From Collinsella sp. AF20-14LB (GTDB taxonomy: Bacteria > Actinomycetota > Coriobacteriia > Coriobacteriales > Coriobacteriaceae): 64,000 bases of DNA. Every line of letters starts with the position of its first letter. Positions within the stretch are counted from its first letter, which is position 1. The notes under the pieces are model-generated. The model was not told the DNA's origin, made no database searches, and saw only the letters and a list, made by a program, of their open reading frames with translations. Positions 16,064 through 24,669 of this stretch are shown here, piece by piece. The translations under genes and the position numbers were made by a program. The DNA is taken from the NCBI RefSeq assembly GCF_003459505.1, contig NZ_QRWD01000008.1, forward strand, positions 62,001-126,000, read 5' to 3'.

Positions 16064-16508
16064 AATCTTCAACACGCGGTTCGAACTCTCCCTTCGAGTC
16101 CTCACCCTCCTCAATGTTTCCAAAATTGCCCTCGATTTGGAGACAACATACGTAGTGGACTTCGTCGCCACGTATGGGAGGACTTTCTCCATCTCCGACA
16201 TCAACCTCAACGGGGACAACCAATTCAAGTTCAGCGAGTTCGCGGTGCGTCGTGAGATAGTGCGAGCCGCGTTGAAGGAGCTCGTGCTCAAAGGTTATGC
16301 GCAGCCCATAGTGGCTGGTGACGGTATCGGGTACGTCCCAACGAAGGCAGGCTCGGCGTACTTCGAGTCCCTCCAGACGGCGTATGCGACGTCGTATGCC
16401 GCATGTGCGCACAAGGCTTTCGCTTACGTGGCCGAGCGCGGCCTGCAGCCACTGATTGACGAGATAAACCGGCTCTCGCGGAGGTCGGCGACGGAGGTGC
16501 GGAAATGA
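16056..16508 (+). CDS. ABC-3C system middle component
   Basis: A 150-residue protein whose start at 16056 overlaps the effector stop by 8 bp. It is helical with a winged-helix-like centre (FAVRREIVRAALKELVLKGY, then IGYVPTKAGSAYF as the wing) and ends in a basic tail. This agrees in length, position and fold with the ABC-3C middle components, which connect the ATPase and the effector. It overlaps the ATPase gene by 4 bp (ATGA). The family subtype cannot be named. Confidence 0.6.
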   Translation: MSRIFNTRFELSLRVLTLLNVSKIALDLETTYVVDFVATYGRTFSISDINLNGDNQFKFSEFAVRREIVRAALKELVLKGYAQPIVAGDGIGYVPTKAGSAYFESLQTAYATSYAACAHKAFAYVAERGLQPLIDEINRLSRRSATEVRK

Positions 16509-18364
16509 ACGACTTTTATGTCAAAGAGATCAGGGCAACGGGCGATGGCGTGGAGGACTCGTTCGTAGAATTCCAACCGGGCGTCAACATAATCCACGGC
16601 CCATCTAACACTGGCAAGACTTACGTCGTCATGTGCATCGACTATATGCTCGGCGCGGACAACCCTCCTATGGATAAGGCGTCGTCCGGCATAGACACCA
16701 TTTCAATGACGCTCGAGAACCCAGACGGCGATACCTTCTATGCGGAGCGGAAGGTATTGGAAGCCGAAGAAGGTTCGAAGGCAGACACGACCATCACCAT
16801 ACGCACCTCGCTCGATTGCATCGAAAACGGTGTATGGCGCGTTAAGGGAAGCCCCGGACAGGAAAGCTACAACAGCACTGTTCTGCCTCGCCTGTTAGGT
16901 GTGGAGGAACCGGTTCAAATTATTAGCACCCAGCAACTGAGAAAGCAGCAATTCACCTTCCGCACGTTCGTCCACCAGATGTTCCTCGACGAGGAGCACA
17001 TCTTTACAACCAAGACGATAATCGACAACCCCAAGCACCCGAGCATCACGGCGAGCATCAACGCACTGTCGTTTCTCCTTACCGGGCATGCCGACGACGG
17101 GGAGCAAATAGAGACGGTGGAGATGAAACGCGCTAAAAAGGGTGCTGTCGTCAAATACATACGCCACGTCATGGAGAACTTCGAGCATCGCCAGGCCGAG
17201 CTTCAGGAAGAACTGGAGAAGATAGGCGGCGAGGACATCGAGGAGCGCATGAGCGAAATCCTCGCCGAAATCGGCGAGGTCGATGCTCTCATGGCTGAGG
17301 TCAACAGACAGATGCGGGACTTGCAAATCACGATCACCTCAGATGCCGAAGATTTGGAAGAAACGTCAGTCCTCCTTGACAGATATCGGATGCTCCGTAG
17401 CCAATACGAGGCAGACGTCGAACGCCTCATGTTCATAGCCGAAGGCGACGCGCATGACGCCGCGACATATGTCGAGAAGTGTCCGTTCTGCGACCACGAG
17501 ATAGAGCGTGAGGAAGACAGAGCGTCGTACGCTGAGTCGTCCAGGGCGGAGTTGGAGAAGACTCGCAGGCGATTGGAAGACCTCGAGAGCGCTGAGGCCG
17601 AGGCTGCAGAACTCGTCTCTGAGCTGGAATCATCGATAGCAGAGCTCAAGGCGCAACGCGAGAGCCTCGCCGCTCGCATCAATCGCGAGTACAGGCCGAA
17701 GTCCCTGGAATTGCACGACGCACTCGGTGCCTATCGGCGCGTCATCGAACTGCGCCGAGAGCTCGATCTGATGGTCAGCCAACTCGAGGTGCTCAGCCAA
17801 GACATAGACGAGACCGAGAACGAAGACGAATCGCAGGAGAAGTACGACGCCAAGAAACACTTCGACGAGATACTGTTCACACACCTTAGCGAGGCGGTGA
17901 GCGAAGCCATCAAGGACTGCGCATATCCTGGATTCAAGACCGCAAAGATCTCGAAGCAGTCATTCGACATCCTGGTGAACAACAAGCCCAAGAAGAGCGA
18001 GGGCAAGGGGTACCGGGCCTACCTCAACACCATCTACGCGTTCACCCTCATGAAATTCATCGAGGCGAACGGCGTTCATCGGCCCAGAATGCTCATCTTG
18101 GACTCGCCGAGCCTCTCGCTAACGGAGAGCTCCGAGGTGCTGATAGACAGCAGCATGAAGTCTGCCCTCTACCGTCACATGCTGAGAGACTGCGGTGGCT
18201 GCCAGGTAATCATCGCCGAAAACGAGATTCCAACCGGCGTCGACTATGACGGAGCGCGCCTCATCCACTTCACCATGAGCGACGAAGGTCGGTATGGCTT
18301 TTTGAGGCACGTTCGCAATGGAGACATGATTGAAGACCCAGAACCGGAAGGGGAAGAGTCCTGA
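16505..18364 (+). CDS. ABC-3C system SMC/Rad50-like ATPase
   Basis: A 619-residue ATPase. The Walker A is GPSNTGKTYV (residues 32-41), followed by a head lobe, then two coiled-coil arms (about 215-325 and 335-430) that flank a zinc-hook-like C-P-F-C motif (KCPFCDHEI) near 326, and the second head lobe with Walker B RMLILDSPSLS near 528. This is the Rad50/SMC architecture in short form, as expected for the ATP-dependent sensor of ABC-3C systems that recognises foreign nucleoprotein. The gene is coupled by 4-bp overlaps or direct abutment to both neighbours. Confidence 0.75.
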   Translation: MNDFYVKEIRATGDGVEDSFVEFQPGVNIIHGPSNTGKTYVVMCIDYMLGADNPPMDKASSGIDTISMTLENPDGDTFYAERKVLEAEEGSKADTTITIRTSLDCIENGVWRVKGSPGQESYNSTVLPRLLGVEEPVQIISTQQLRKQQFTFRTFVHQMFLDEEHIFTTKTIIDNPKHPSITASINALSFLLTGHADDGEQIETVEMKRAKKGAVVKYIRHVMENFEHRQAELQEELEKIGGEDIEERMSEILAEIGEVDALMAEVNRQMRDLQITITSDAEDLEETSVLLDRYRMLRSQYEADVERLMFIAEGDAHDAATYVEKCPFCDHEIEREEDRASYAESSRAELEKTRRRLEDLESAEAEAAELVSELESSIAELKAQRESLAARINREYRPKSLELHDALGAYRRVIELRRELDLMVSQLEVLSQDIDETENEDESQEKYDAKKHFDEILFTHLSEAVSEAIKDCAYPGFKTAKISKQSFDILVNNKPKKSEGKGYRAYLNTIYAFTLMKFIEANGVHRPRMLILDSPSLSLTESSEVLIDSSMKSALYRHMLRDCGGCQVIIAENEIPTGVDYDGARLIHFTMSDEGRYGFLRHVRNGDMIEDPEPEGEES

Positions 18365-18591
18365 TGGCGAGAAAGATTAGCTACAACAGGCTCTGGAAGC
18401 TGTTGATTGATAAGAGCATGACGCGTAAAGACCTCCGCACGGTCAGCGGTGTCAGCACTTCTTCCATCGCGAAGCTTGGACGCGGTGACAACATCACAAC
18501 CGGTGTGCTCATCAAGATTTGCGATGCGCTCGAATGCGAGCTCGAGGACATCATGGAGCTTGTTCCGTGCGAGACCGTGGAGGAAGAGTAA
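18364..18591 (+). CDS. XRE-family regulator of the defence island
   Basis: A 75-residue Cro/C1 protein: LWKLLIDKSMTRKDLRTVSG and VSTSSIAKLGRGDNITTGVL form the HTH, then KICDALECELEDIMEL. Its ATG begins on the last base of the ATPase stop codon region (18364), so it is part of the same transcript, and it overlaps the next gene by one base (TAATG). Regulators of this kind are common at the head of restriction-modification operons; here it probably restrains the island until needed. The 11-bp repeats at 15041-15071 are a candidate target. Confidence 0.8.
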   Translation: MARKISYNRLWKLLIDKSMTRKDLRTVSGVSTSSIAKLGRGDNITTGVLIKICDALECELEDIMELVPCETVEEE

Positions 18592-18998
18592 TGTCCAAAA
18601 CACGATTGCAGCTCACTTGGTACAACAAGGACAAGGCACTCATCCCAACGGAGACCGGCCAATATGGCTATACGTGGGTTGAGCCGAACGATCCCCGCTA
18701 TTGCGAGACCCATATGCTCGTCGTTGATGAGTTCGTACAGGGCAAGCAGGCTCCGAAGACAAATGAGTTTACCTATTCTGAGCGGGCAGACCTGCCTCCG
18801 CAGGATGACAACCTGCTCGTACTGGGCGAGTCGGGCGACGTACTTGAAGCGCTGGCTCGTGTGCCCGAACTGGCCGCCGAAGACGCCTTTGCAAATCAGG
18901 CCTGGGGCTACTTAATAGCCTACGAGGACGATATAGCCAAGTCGGATTCGTGGGATGACCTCAAAACACTTGCTCAGCCGGTTAGCAACACGTTGTAG
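18591..18998 (+). pseudogene. Site-specific DNA methyltransferase (Mod-like), N-terminal stump
   Basis: A 135-residue frame. Its first 95 residues read like the start of beta-class type III-like methyltransferases: MSKTRLQLTWYNKDKALIPT, DPRYCETHMLV-type segment, YSERADLPPQDDNLLVLGES and DVLEALARVPELA. At the point where the DPPF/Y catalytic motif should follow, the sequence switches to about 40 unrelated residues and stops. Both the catalytic DPPY and the FxGxG SAM-binding motif are absent, so it cannot methylate DNA. It starts in TAATG overlap with the XRE gene. It could be a relic of a deletion that removed a methyltransferase-nuclease pair. Confidence 0.6.
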
Positions 18999-19029
18999 GC
19001 GGCCAAGGCAGGAGGAAGGTGACAAAGCC

Positions 19030-21213
19030 ATGGACATGCAATTCACATGGATAGGCTATTACACAGAGCTGGCGGATAAGCTGCTTCCTTACCGTAATGA
19101 TCGGCAAGCGCTTATTTCCAAGCTGCGGGAGACCTACGTCCAAATCGACATGAAGTTCCCGAAACTTGACAGCACGGACGTGCCTGCGGACATCGACCCG
19201 TTCACGGTGTTCGGTCTCTTCAACAAGGGCCTTTCGAATGCAAACCGAATGAAGATCGCCGCTGGCTTTGCGCATTCCTTCGGAATCAAGGCAGACCAGC
19301 CTGCCGATTTCGACGGAATCCCTGTGGTGATGGCCCTCAACGCGACGTTTTATGCATTCACCGGCGACAAGCGACGCGGTGAGCATGACATCGACAACCT
19401 CTGGCGGGTCTTCGAGGCGCAGCTCGCACTCGCCGACAACGACAATGAGCAGACCAGGGCAGAGTTCGTTTCTGCTTATAACGACGCCGTCACCCAGTTC
19501 AGCTTGGGCTGGAAGCTCAGCATGGGCCTCTACTGGGCACGCCCCCTCACGTTCATCAACCTGGATTCACGTAACCGGTGGTTCATGGGCGACATATCGG
19601 CAGCTGGCCCCACCGTGGCACAGGTAGCCCCGAAAGAAAAAGACACTCCCATCCACGACGGCGAGGCCTACCTCGCCATATGCGACACCATACGGTCGCA
19701 ACTCGGCACCGAGGCCTGCCCCTATACCAGCTTCCCGGAGCTTTCTAGTGCCGCCTTCGACGAGTCGGAGCGCGTCAACAAGGAGAAAAAGGCCGCTTCG
19801 AAGAAGACGGAGCAGGAGGCACAGGCCAATGCCCTGGGCGATGCCGACGTCGAGACGACCCACTGCTGGCTCTATGCGCCAGGAGAGGGCGCGGGAATGT
19901 GGGACGAGTTCTACGAGCACGGCATCATGGGCTTGGGCTGGTACGAGCTCGGCGATCTGACGGACTACGCCTCCAAGGAGGACATGCGCCAGAAACTGCT
20001 CGAGGTTCGAGGCGGCGGCACCTCCCAGAAGAACTCGGCGCATGCCGTCTGGCAGTTCGCGCACGACATCAAACCTGGCGATGTAGTCTTCGCCAAGCGG
20101 GGGCGCACCGAGATACTGGGGCGCGGCGTCGTGACTGGCGACTACGAGTACGATGCTGACGGTGGGCACTACCCGCATGTGCGTGCGGTCGAGTGGGATG
20201 CCAAGGGCTGCTGGCACATGGACGAGATGTTCGCCATGAAGACGCTCACCGACGTCACCGACTATCCGGACTTCGTCGCGAAGATCGAGGCGTTCTTCGA
20301 GGACGCTGAGGAGCCAGAGGACGAACCGGAAGAGCGCGCGGTGGAGTACCCGCCCTACAGCCGCGAAGACTTCCTTTCCGAGGTCTACATGGACGAGGGA
20401 CAGTACGACACGCTCGTGGGCGTGCTCGGTTCCAAGAAGAACATCATCCTGCAGGGCGCTCCGGGCGTGGGCAAGACCTATGTGGCCAAGCGCCTCGCGT
20501 ACTCCATCATGGGCATGAAGGACGTCCAGCGCGTCCAGATGGTGCAGTTCCACCAGAGCTACTCCTACGAGGACTTCATCGAGGGCTACCGCCCTTCCGC
20601 CAGTGGCTTCGAGCTGGTGAAGGGCGCATTCTACACCTTCTGCAAACGAGCCGCCGAGGACGACGGCAACGACTACTTCTTCATCATCGACGAGATAAAC
20701 CGTGGCAACCTCTCCAAGATATTCGGCGAGCTGTTCATGCTCATCGAGAACGATAAGCGCGGCGTGAAAAACAAGCTGCAGCTGCTGTATTCGCGCGAGC
20801 TGTTCCACGTGCCCGCGAACGTCCATATCATTGGCATGATGAACACCGCCGACCGCTCGCTGGCCATGCTCGACTACGCACTGCGCCGCCGCTTCGCCTT
20901 CTTCGACCTGAAGCCAGGGCTCGCCACCGAAGGCTTCCGCGAGTACCGCGACTCGCTTTCCAACCCCAAGTTCGACGCACTCGTGCAGCGGGTGGAGCAG
21001 CTGAACGGGGCGATTGCCGACGACGAGTCACTTGGCGAGGGCTTCCTCATCGGGCACAGCTACTTCTGCAACATGGAGCCGGACGAGTGCGACGACGCCA
21101 AGCTCTCGGCCATCGTTGAGTACGAGCTCATCCCGATGCTGAAGGAGTACTGGTTCGACGAGCCGCTCAAGGTTCGCGACTGGTCTGACCGCTTGAGGCA
21201 GGCGCTTCGTTGA
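19030..21213 (+). CDS. mcrB: McrB-type GTPase with EVE domain, type IV restriction
   Basis: A 727-residue motor subunit of a modification-dependent restriction system. Residues 1-240 are an N-terminal domain of the kind found on McrB homologues; about 275-420 are an EVE-like modified-base reader (CWLYAPGEGAGMWDEFYEHG to the FAKRGRTEILGRGVV strand region); from 470 is the McrB AAA+ GTPase with Walker A GAPGVGKTYVAKR, QFHQSYSYEDFIEGYRP, Walker B FIIDEINRGNLSKIFGE and NTADRSLAMLDYALRRRF. GGAGGAAGGTG supports the ATG at 19030. EVE plus McrBC suggests recognition of methylated or hypermodified cytosine in invading DNA. Confidence 0.85.
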   Translation: MDMQFTWIGYYTELADKLLPYRNDRQALISKLRETYVQIDMKFPKLDSTDVPADIDPFTVFGLFNKGLSNANRMKIAAGFAHSFGIKADQPADFDGIPVVMALNATFYAFTGDKRRGEHDIDNLWRVFEAQLALADNDNEQTRAEFVSAYNDAVTQFSLGWKLSMGLYWARPLTFINLDSRNRWFMGDISAAGPTVAQVAPKEKDTPIHDGEAYLAICDTIRSQLGTEACPYTSFPELSSAAFDESERVNKEKKAASKKTEQEAQANALGDADVETTHCWLYAPGEGAGMWDEFYEHGIMGLGWYELGDLTDYASKEDMRQKLLEVRGGGTSQKNSAHAVWQFAHDIKPGDVVFAKRGRTEILGRGVVTGDYEYDADGGHYPHVRAVEWDAKGCWHMDEMFAMKTLTDVTDYPDFVAKIEAFFEDAEEPEDEPEERAVEYPPYSREDFLSEVYMDEGQYDTLVGVLGSKKNIILQGAPGVGKTYVAKRLAYSIMGMKDVQRVQMVQFHQSYSYEDFIEGYRPSASGFELVKGAFYTFCKRAAEDDGNDYFFIIDEINRGNLSKIFGELFMLIENDKRGVKNKLQLLYSRELFHVPANVHIIGMMNTADRSLAMLDYALRRRFAFFDLKPGLATEGFREYRDSLSNPKFDALVQRVEQLNGAIADDESLGEGFLIGHSYFCNMEPDECDDAKLSAIVEYELIPMLKEYWFDEPLKVRDWSDRLRQALR

Positions 21214-22259
21214 TACACATCCAGAACATCTACCACATGCTCGCCTATGCCTTCCAGGTGCTCAACGAGCGCGGCTACCGCGACGTGGCGACCGAGGGCT
21301 TCGACAACGCGGCGGAGCTCTGCGCCGCTATCCTCGAGCGCGGCATCGCCAGCCAGGTGAAGCGCGGCCTGGGGCGCGAGTACGTGGGGCGCACCGAAGC
21401 GCTCAGCTCGCTGCGGGGCAAGATTGAGGTCACCGAGTCGGTGAAGACCCAGGCGTTCCTGAAAAGCCAGATGGTGTGCTCCTACGACGAGTTCTCCGTG
21501 GACTCGACGATGAACCGCGTCATCAAGGCGACGGTCGAGCTGCTGCTGCGCGGCGACATCTCCAAGACGCGCAAGAAGGCCCTCAAGAAACTCATGGTCT
21601 ACTTCGCCGACGTGGAGCCGATCGACCTGCACCTGGTGGACTGGAACATGCGATACGACCGCAACAACCAGACCTACCGCATGCTCATGAGCGTGTGCTG
21701 GCTGGTAGTCAAGGGCCTGCTGCAGACGCAGGCCGACGGCAGTTCGCGCCTTATGGACTTCTTCGACGAGCAGCGCATGAGCCGCCTGTACGAGAAGTTC
21801 ATCCTCGAGTACTACCGCAGGGAGCACCCCAGGCTGCGTGCCGAGGCATCCTACATCAACTGGGCGCTGGACGATGGATTCTCCAACATGCTGCCCGCCA
21901 TGAAGAGCGACATCACGCTCTCGCGGGGCGGCGACGTGCTCATCATCGACGCGAAGTACTACACGCATACGTTGCAGGAGAACTGGGATACTCGCACCAT
22001 CCACTCGAACAACCTGTACCAGATCTTCACCTACGTGAAGAACAAGGAGGCCGAGCTTGCGGGCGGGCCGCACGAGGTGAGCGGCATGCTGCTCTATGCC
22101 AAGACCGACGAGGACACCCAGCCCGACGGCACCTACCAGATGAGCGGCAACCAGATCAGCGTGCGCACGCTCGACCTGAACCTGCCCTTCGAACAGATCG
22201 CGACCCAGCTCGACGCGATAGCCGAGCAGCACTTCGCCAAGAAGGTGGTTGCAGTATGA
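21210..22259 (+). CDS. mcrC: McrC nuclease subunit, type IV restriction
   Basis: A 349-residue McrC homologue that cleaves DNA when assembled with the McrB GTPase. The start IHIQNIYHMLAYAFQVL is typical of the family, and the C-terminal PD-(D/E)xK nuclease is visible as PAMKSDITL followed by DVLIIDAKYY near 231-251. The start codon is TTG, within a 4-bp overlap (TTGA) with the mcrB stop, implying translational coupling and a reduced amount of nuclease. It ends the defence island; beyond lies a run of repeats and a truncated HAD gene. Confidence 0.85.
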   Translation: MIHIQNIYHMLAYAFQVLNERGYRDVATEGFDNAAELCAAILERGIASQVKRGLGREYVGRTEALSSLRGKIEVTESVKTQAFLKSQMVCSYDEFSVDSTMNRVIKATVELLLRGDISKTRKKALKKLMVYFADVEPIDLHLVDWNMRYDRNNQTYRMLMSVCWLVVKGLLQTQADGSSRLMDFFDEQRMSRLYEKFILEYYRREHPRLRAEASYINWALDDGFSNMLPAMKSDITLSRGGDVLIIDAKYYTHTLQENWDTRTIHSNNLYQIFTYVKNKEAELAGGPHEVSGMLLYAKTDEDTQPDGTYQMSGNQISVRTLDLNLPFEQIATQLDAIAEQHFAKKVVAV

Positions 22260-22310
22260 AAAGCCGCGAGGACCGTCCCCAACTGCCGGCCCAAAAGAAA
22301 CGCCCCCCGA

Positions 22311-22361
22311 TTGCCGGTCAAGCAGCGTGCCATCCACATCCGATGCAATCAGCTTAAACAT
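22311..22361 (-). pseudogene. HAD-IIB phosphatase, first 17 codons only
   Basis: MFKLIASDVDGTLLDRQ is the start of a Cof-type HAD enzyme very like the intact gene at 10974-11768. After codon 17 the sequence passes directly into a hairpin-repeat-like element (CCGGC...GCCGG around an AAACGCCCCCC loop, to about 22280). The body of the gene is gone, while its structured leader is kept. Confidence 0.7.
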
Positions 22362-22430
22362 AGAAAAGCCCCCTTTGAGCTTGATGGGATCGGATGTCTA
22401 TCCGAAACCACCGCACCCAAAGGGAGCTCA
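22362..22430 (-). ncRNA. Candidate structured leader RNA, copy 2 (before the HAD stump)
   Basis: AGCTCCCTTT (22428-22419) pairs with AAAGGGGGCT (22376-22367), one G-U pair, again covering the ribosome-binding region, followed by TTTTC and the ATG. Inside is a perfect CGGAT/ATCCG hairpin. Compared with copy 1, one stem base pair has been inserted on both sides and most interior bases are the same. Confidence 0.5.
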
Positions 22431-22524
22431 AATAAGGCCCCGCAGGCATAAACGTTACAAGGACTTGGCAGACGTCCCACATGCACCAGACGGCTTGTGC
22501 CGGCAAGCCAAAGAGTGCCCCCAA

Positions 22525-22561
22525 CGACTAGTCGTTTAAGAACGTCCCCAATGACTAGTCG
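22525..22561. repeat. Hairpin repeat, ACGTCCC-loop family, copy D
   Basis: CGACTAGTC and GACTAGTCG (perfect 9 bp) enclose GTTTAAGAACGTCCCCAAT. The right arm supplies the TAG stop codon of the adenine deaminase gene, so the element overlaps the coding region's end. Confidence 0.7.
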
Positions 22562-24375
22562 GCGTAGGTGAAGGTTGTGACGTCGAACATGCCCTCGGGG
22601 CGGATGCGCAGCGTCGGGATGACCGGCAGCGGCAGGAAGATGATGCCCATGATGGGGTCGAGCGGCGGCTCAATACCCATGGCGCGGGCCTTGACCATAA
22701 AGTCGTCATGCTGCGCTGCCACGTCCTCGGCCGTACCTTCGCTCATCAGGCCACCAAGCGCCAGTGGAATGCGCGCCACGACCTCGCCGTTGCGCACCAG
22801 CACGTGACCGCCCTGGCCCACAGCCTCGACGGCAGCCATCATATCGGCGGCGTTGTCGCCCACCACGCACACGTTGTGCGAGTCGTGGCCGATCGTGGAA
22901 GCGATGGCACCACCGGTGATGGTGAAACCGCGCACCCAGCCGCGACCGATATGCTTGCCGACCAAGCCCAGACCAGCGGGACCGTCGCCGTCGACGCCCT
23001 CGGCCTGCAGCGACACGCCACGGCCGTGGCGCTCAACCAGCATAATGCGGCGCAAGTCCTCGTCAGTCTCGGGACGAATCATGCCCGTGATAGCCATGCC
23101 CGGGATTACATCGATAACGGCCTCGCCCGCCTTAAAGGCATAGTCGAACACGTCGAGCGAAAGCTTCGGCAGCTTAACGGAAGCGCGCAGCTCGTCGGCA
23201 AGGGCTGCAACCTCGGCCATCTCGGGTGCGACCTCGCCCACAAAGGAGCCATCCTGCGCCACCAGGGCACCGGCGGCATACACGCGATGCGGAGCCTTGG
23301 CAAACGTCAGGTCATCGAGCAACAGTAGGTCGGCGCGCTTGCCCGGGGCGATCGCGCCGCGAAGCTCGTGCGGGTCGCGACAACCGTGGTCCAGGCCAAA
23401 TGCCTCAGCCGTAGACAGCGACGCCATAGAGATGGCGACCACCGGGTCGATGCCGGCCTCGATAGCCACACGGCAGGCGTTGTCGATCATGCCGGTCGAA
23501 AGCGCATCGGAGGGAGCGCGGTCGTCTGTCGCAAAGCAGCAGCGGCGGGCACGGGCGGAGTTTTCCAGCAGCATCGGAGACAGGTTAGCCAGGTCATGGC
23601 TGCACGTACCCTCGCGCAGCATGACATACATGCCGCGGGACAGCTTGTCGAGCGCCTCCTCGGGAATCGTCGACTCGTGATCGGCAATAATGCCCGCTGC
23701 GGCATAGGCGTTCAGGTCCTTGCCGGCAACGAGCGGAGCATGACCGTCGACCTGCTTGGACGATGTCTGGTTGGCAGCGTCAATGCGAGCACACGTCTCG
23801 GGATCGGCCATAAAGACGCCCGGCAGGTTCATCATCTCGCCCAGACCAAAGACATCACCCGGATGCTCGGCAAAAAATGCCTGCATATCGGCAGCAGTGA
23901 TGACGGCACCGGCCTGCTCATCGGGCAGGGCCGGCACGCACGAGGGCATCATGTACTTGATGGAAATAGGCGCGCGACGACCGTCCTCGATCATAAAGCG
24001 CAGACCGTCCAAACCGGAAACATTTGCGATCTCGTGGCTGTCGGCAATTGCGGTGGTGGTACCGCGCGTCGCCGCCATGCGCGCATACTCGGCAGGGCGG
24101 ATGTTCGAAGACTCGATATGCAAGTGTCCGTCGATAAAACCGGGGGCAAGATAGCGACCCTGGCAGTCGATGACTTCAGCCGCCTCGTAGGTGCCGGCGG
24201 CGTCATCGCGGCCGTCGTACAGCACGCCGACAATCACGCCATCCTTGACGGCAACGCTACCGGGCGCCACACGCTGGCCGTACACATCGACAATCTGCGC
24301 ATTGGCAAACAGCGTGTCGACGGGCACGCGGCCCTCGGCGGCCTCGATCACAGACCTCATGACCTCAACGGACAT
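22555..24375 (-). CDS. ade: Adenine deaminase
   Basis: A 606-residue amidohydrolase-type adenine deaminase that converts adenine to hypoxanthine and ammonia, feeding the purine route encoded elsewhere in the window. The metal site starts with FIDGHLHIESS, followed by ADSHEIANVSG and DHESTIPEEALD; the C-terminal adenine deaminase domain carries TGGAIASTIGHDSHNVCVVG and LPLALGGLMSEG. Length and order are normal for the family. AAGGAGT lies before the ATG at 24375. The stop codon lies inside a repeat. It seems to be a single-gene transcript. Confidence 0.92.
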   Translation of the reverse strand: MSVEVMRSVIEAAEGRVPVDTLFANAQIVDVYGQRVAPGSVAVKDGVIVGVLYDGRDDAAGTYEAAEVIDCQGRYLAPGFIDGHLHIESSNIRPAEYARMAATRGTTTAIADSHEIANVSGLDGLRFMIEDGRRAPISIKYMMPSCVPALPDEQAGAVITAADMQAFFAEHPGDVFGLGEMMNLPGVFMADPETCARIDAANQTSSKQVDGHAPLVAGKDLNAYAAAGIIADHESTIPEEALDKLSRGMYVMLREGTCSHDLANLSPMLLENSARARRCCFATDDRAPSDALSTGMIDNACRVAIEAGIDPVVAISMASLSTAEAFGLDHGCRDPHELRGAIAPGKRADLLLLDDLTFAKAPHRVYAAGALVAQDGSFVGEVAPEMAEVAALADELRASVKLPKLSLDVFDYAFKAGEAVIDVIPGMAITGMIRPETDEDLRRIMLVERHGRGVSLQAEGVDGDGPAGLGLVGKHIGRGWVRGFTITGGAIASTIGHDSHNVCVVGDNAADMMAAVEAVGQGGHVLVRNGEVVARIPLALGGLMSEGTAEDVAAQHDDFMVKARAMGIEPPLDPIMGIIFLPLPVIPTLRIRPEGMFDVTTFTYAD

Positions 24376-24501
24376 ACATACTCCTTCTACCGTAGAAAAA
24401 AGCTGCGGGGCGGACAGACCTTCACCGCAGCAAGCCAATAGCCATTGTATGCCCAAAAGGAGGGTCAACAATACTCCCCTCCGCCTAACGGTACACGCCA
24501 C

Positions 24502-24534
24502 TTGGTGCAAAATAACCTGACCCCACTGCGCCAA
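24502..24534. repeat. Intergenic hairpin, GGGACAGGTT-loop family, copy 3
   Basis: TTGGTGC pairs with GCGCCAA (one G-U in RNA); the loop on the minus strand contains GGGGTCAGGTTATTTT. It is inverted relative to copies 1 and 2 near rpmE and shares their core. Confidence 0.55.
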
Positions 24535-24594
24535 CGGCGGGGAGTGTCCCAAAATGCCGGCACAAAAGGAACGTCCCCAAGCGCCGCAAATGCC

Positions 24595-24658
24595 GAGAGT
24601 GGATAATCTCCCACTTTGAGCCCGCACACAGGCCAAAAACGGGAGATTATCCACTCTC
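24595..24658. repeat. 18-bp perfect inverted repeat between tyrS and ade
   Basis: GAGAGTGGATAATCTCCC (24595-24612) and its exact complement (24641-24658) enclose a 28-nt loop. There is no T run on either side. It is one of three hairpins in the 394-bp gap between the two minus-strand genes. Confidence 0.75.
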
Positions 24659-24669
24659 ATTCTGCGGGC

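Noticed and set aside
21060..22361. A 433-codon minus-strand frame starting with a HAD-like N-terminus
   Set aside because: Only the first 17 codons are HAD; the rest is antisense to mcrC and mcrB. Reported as a pseudogene stump instead.
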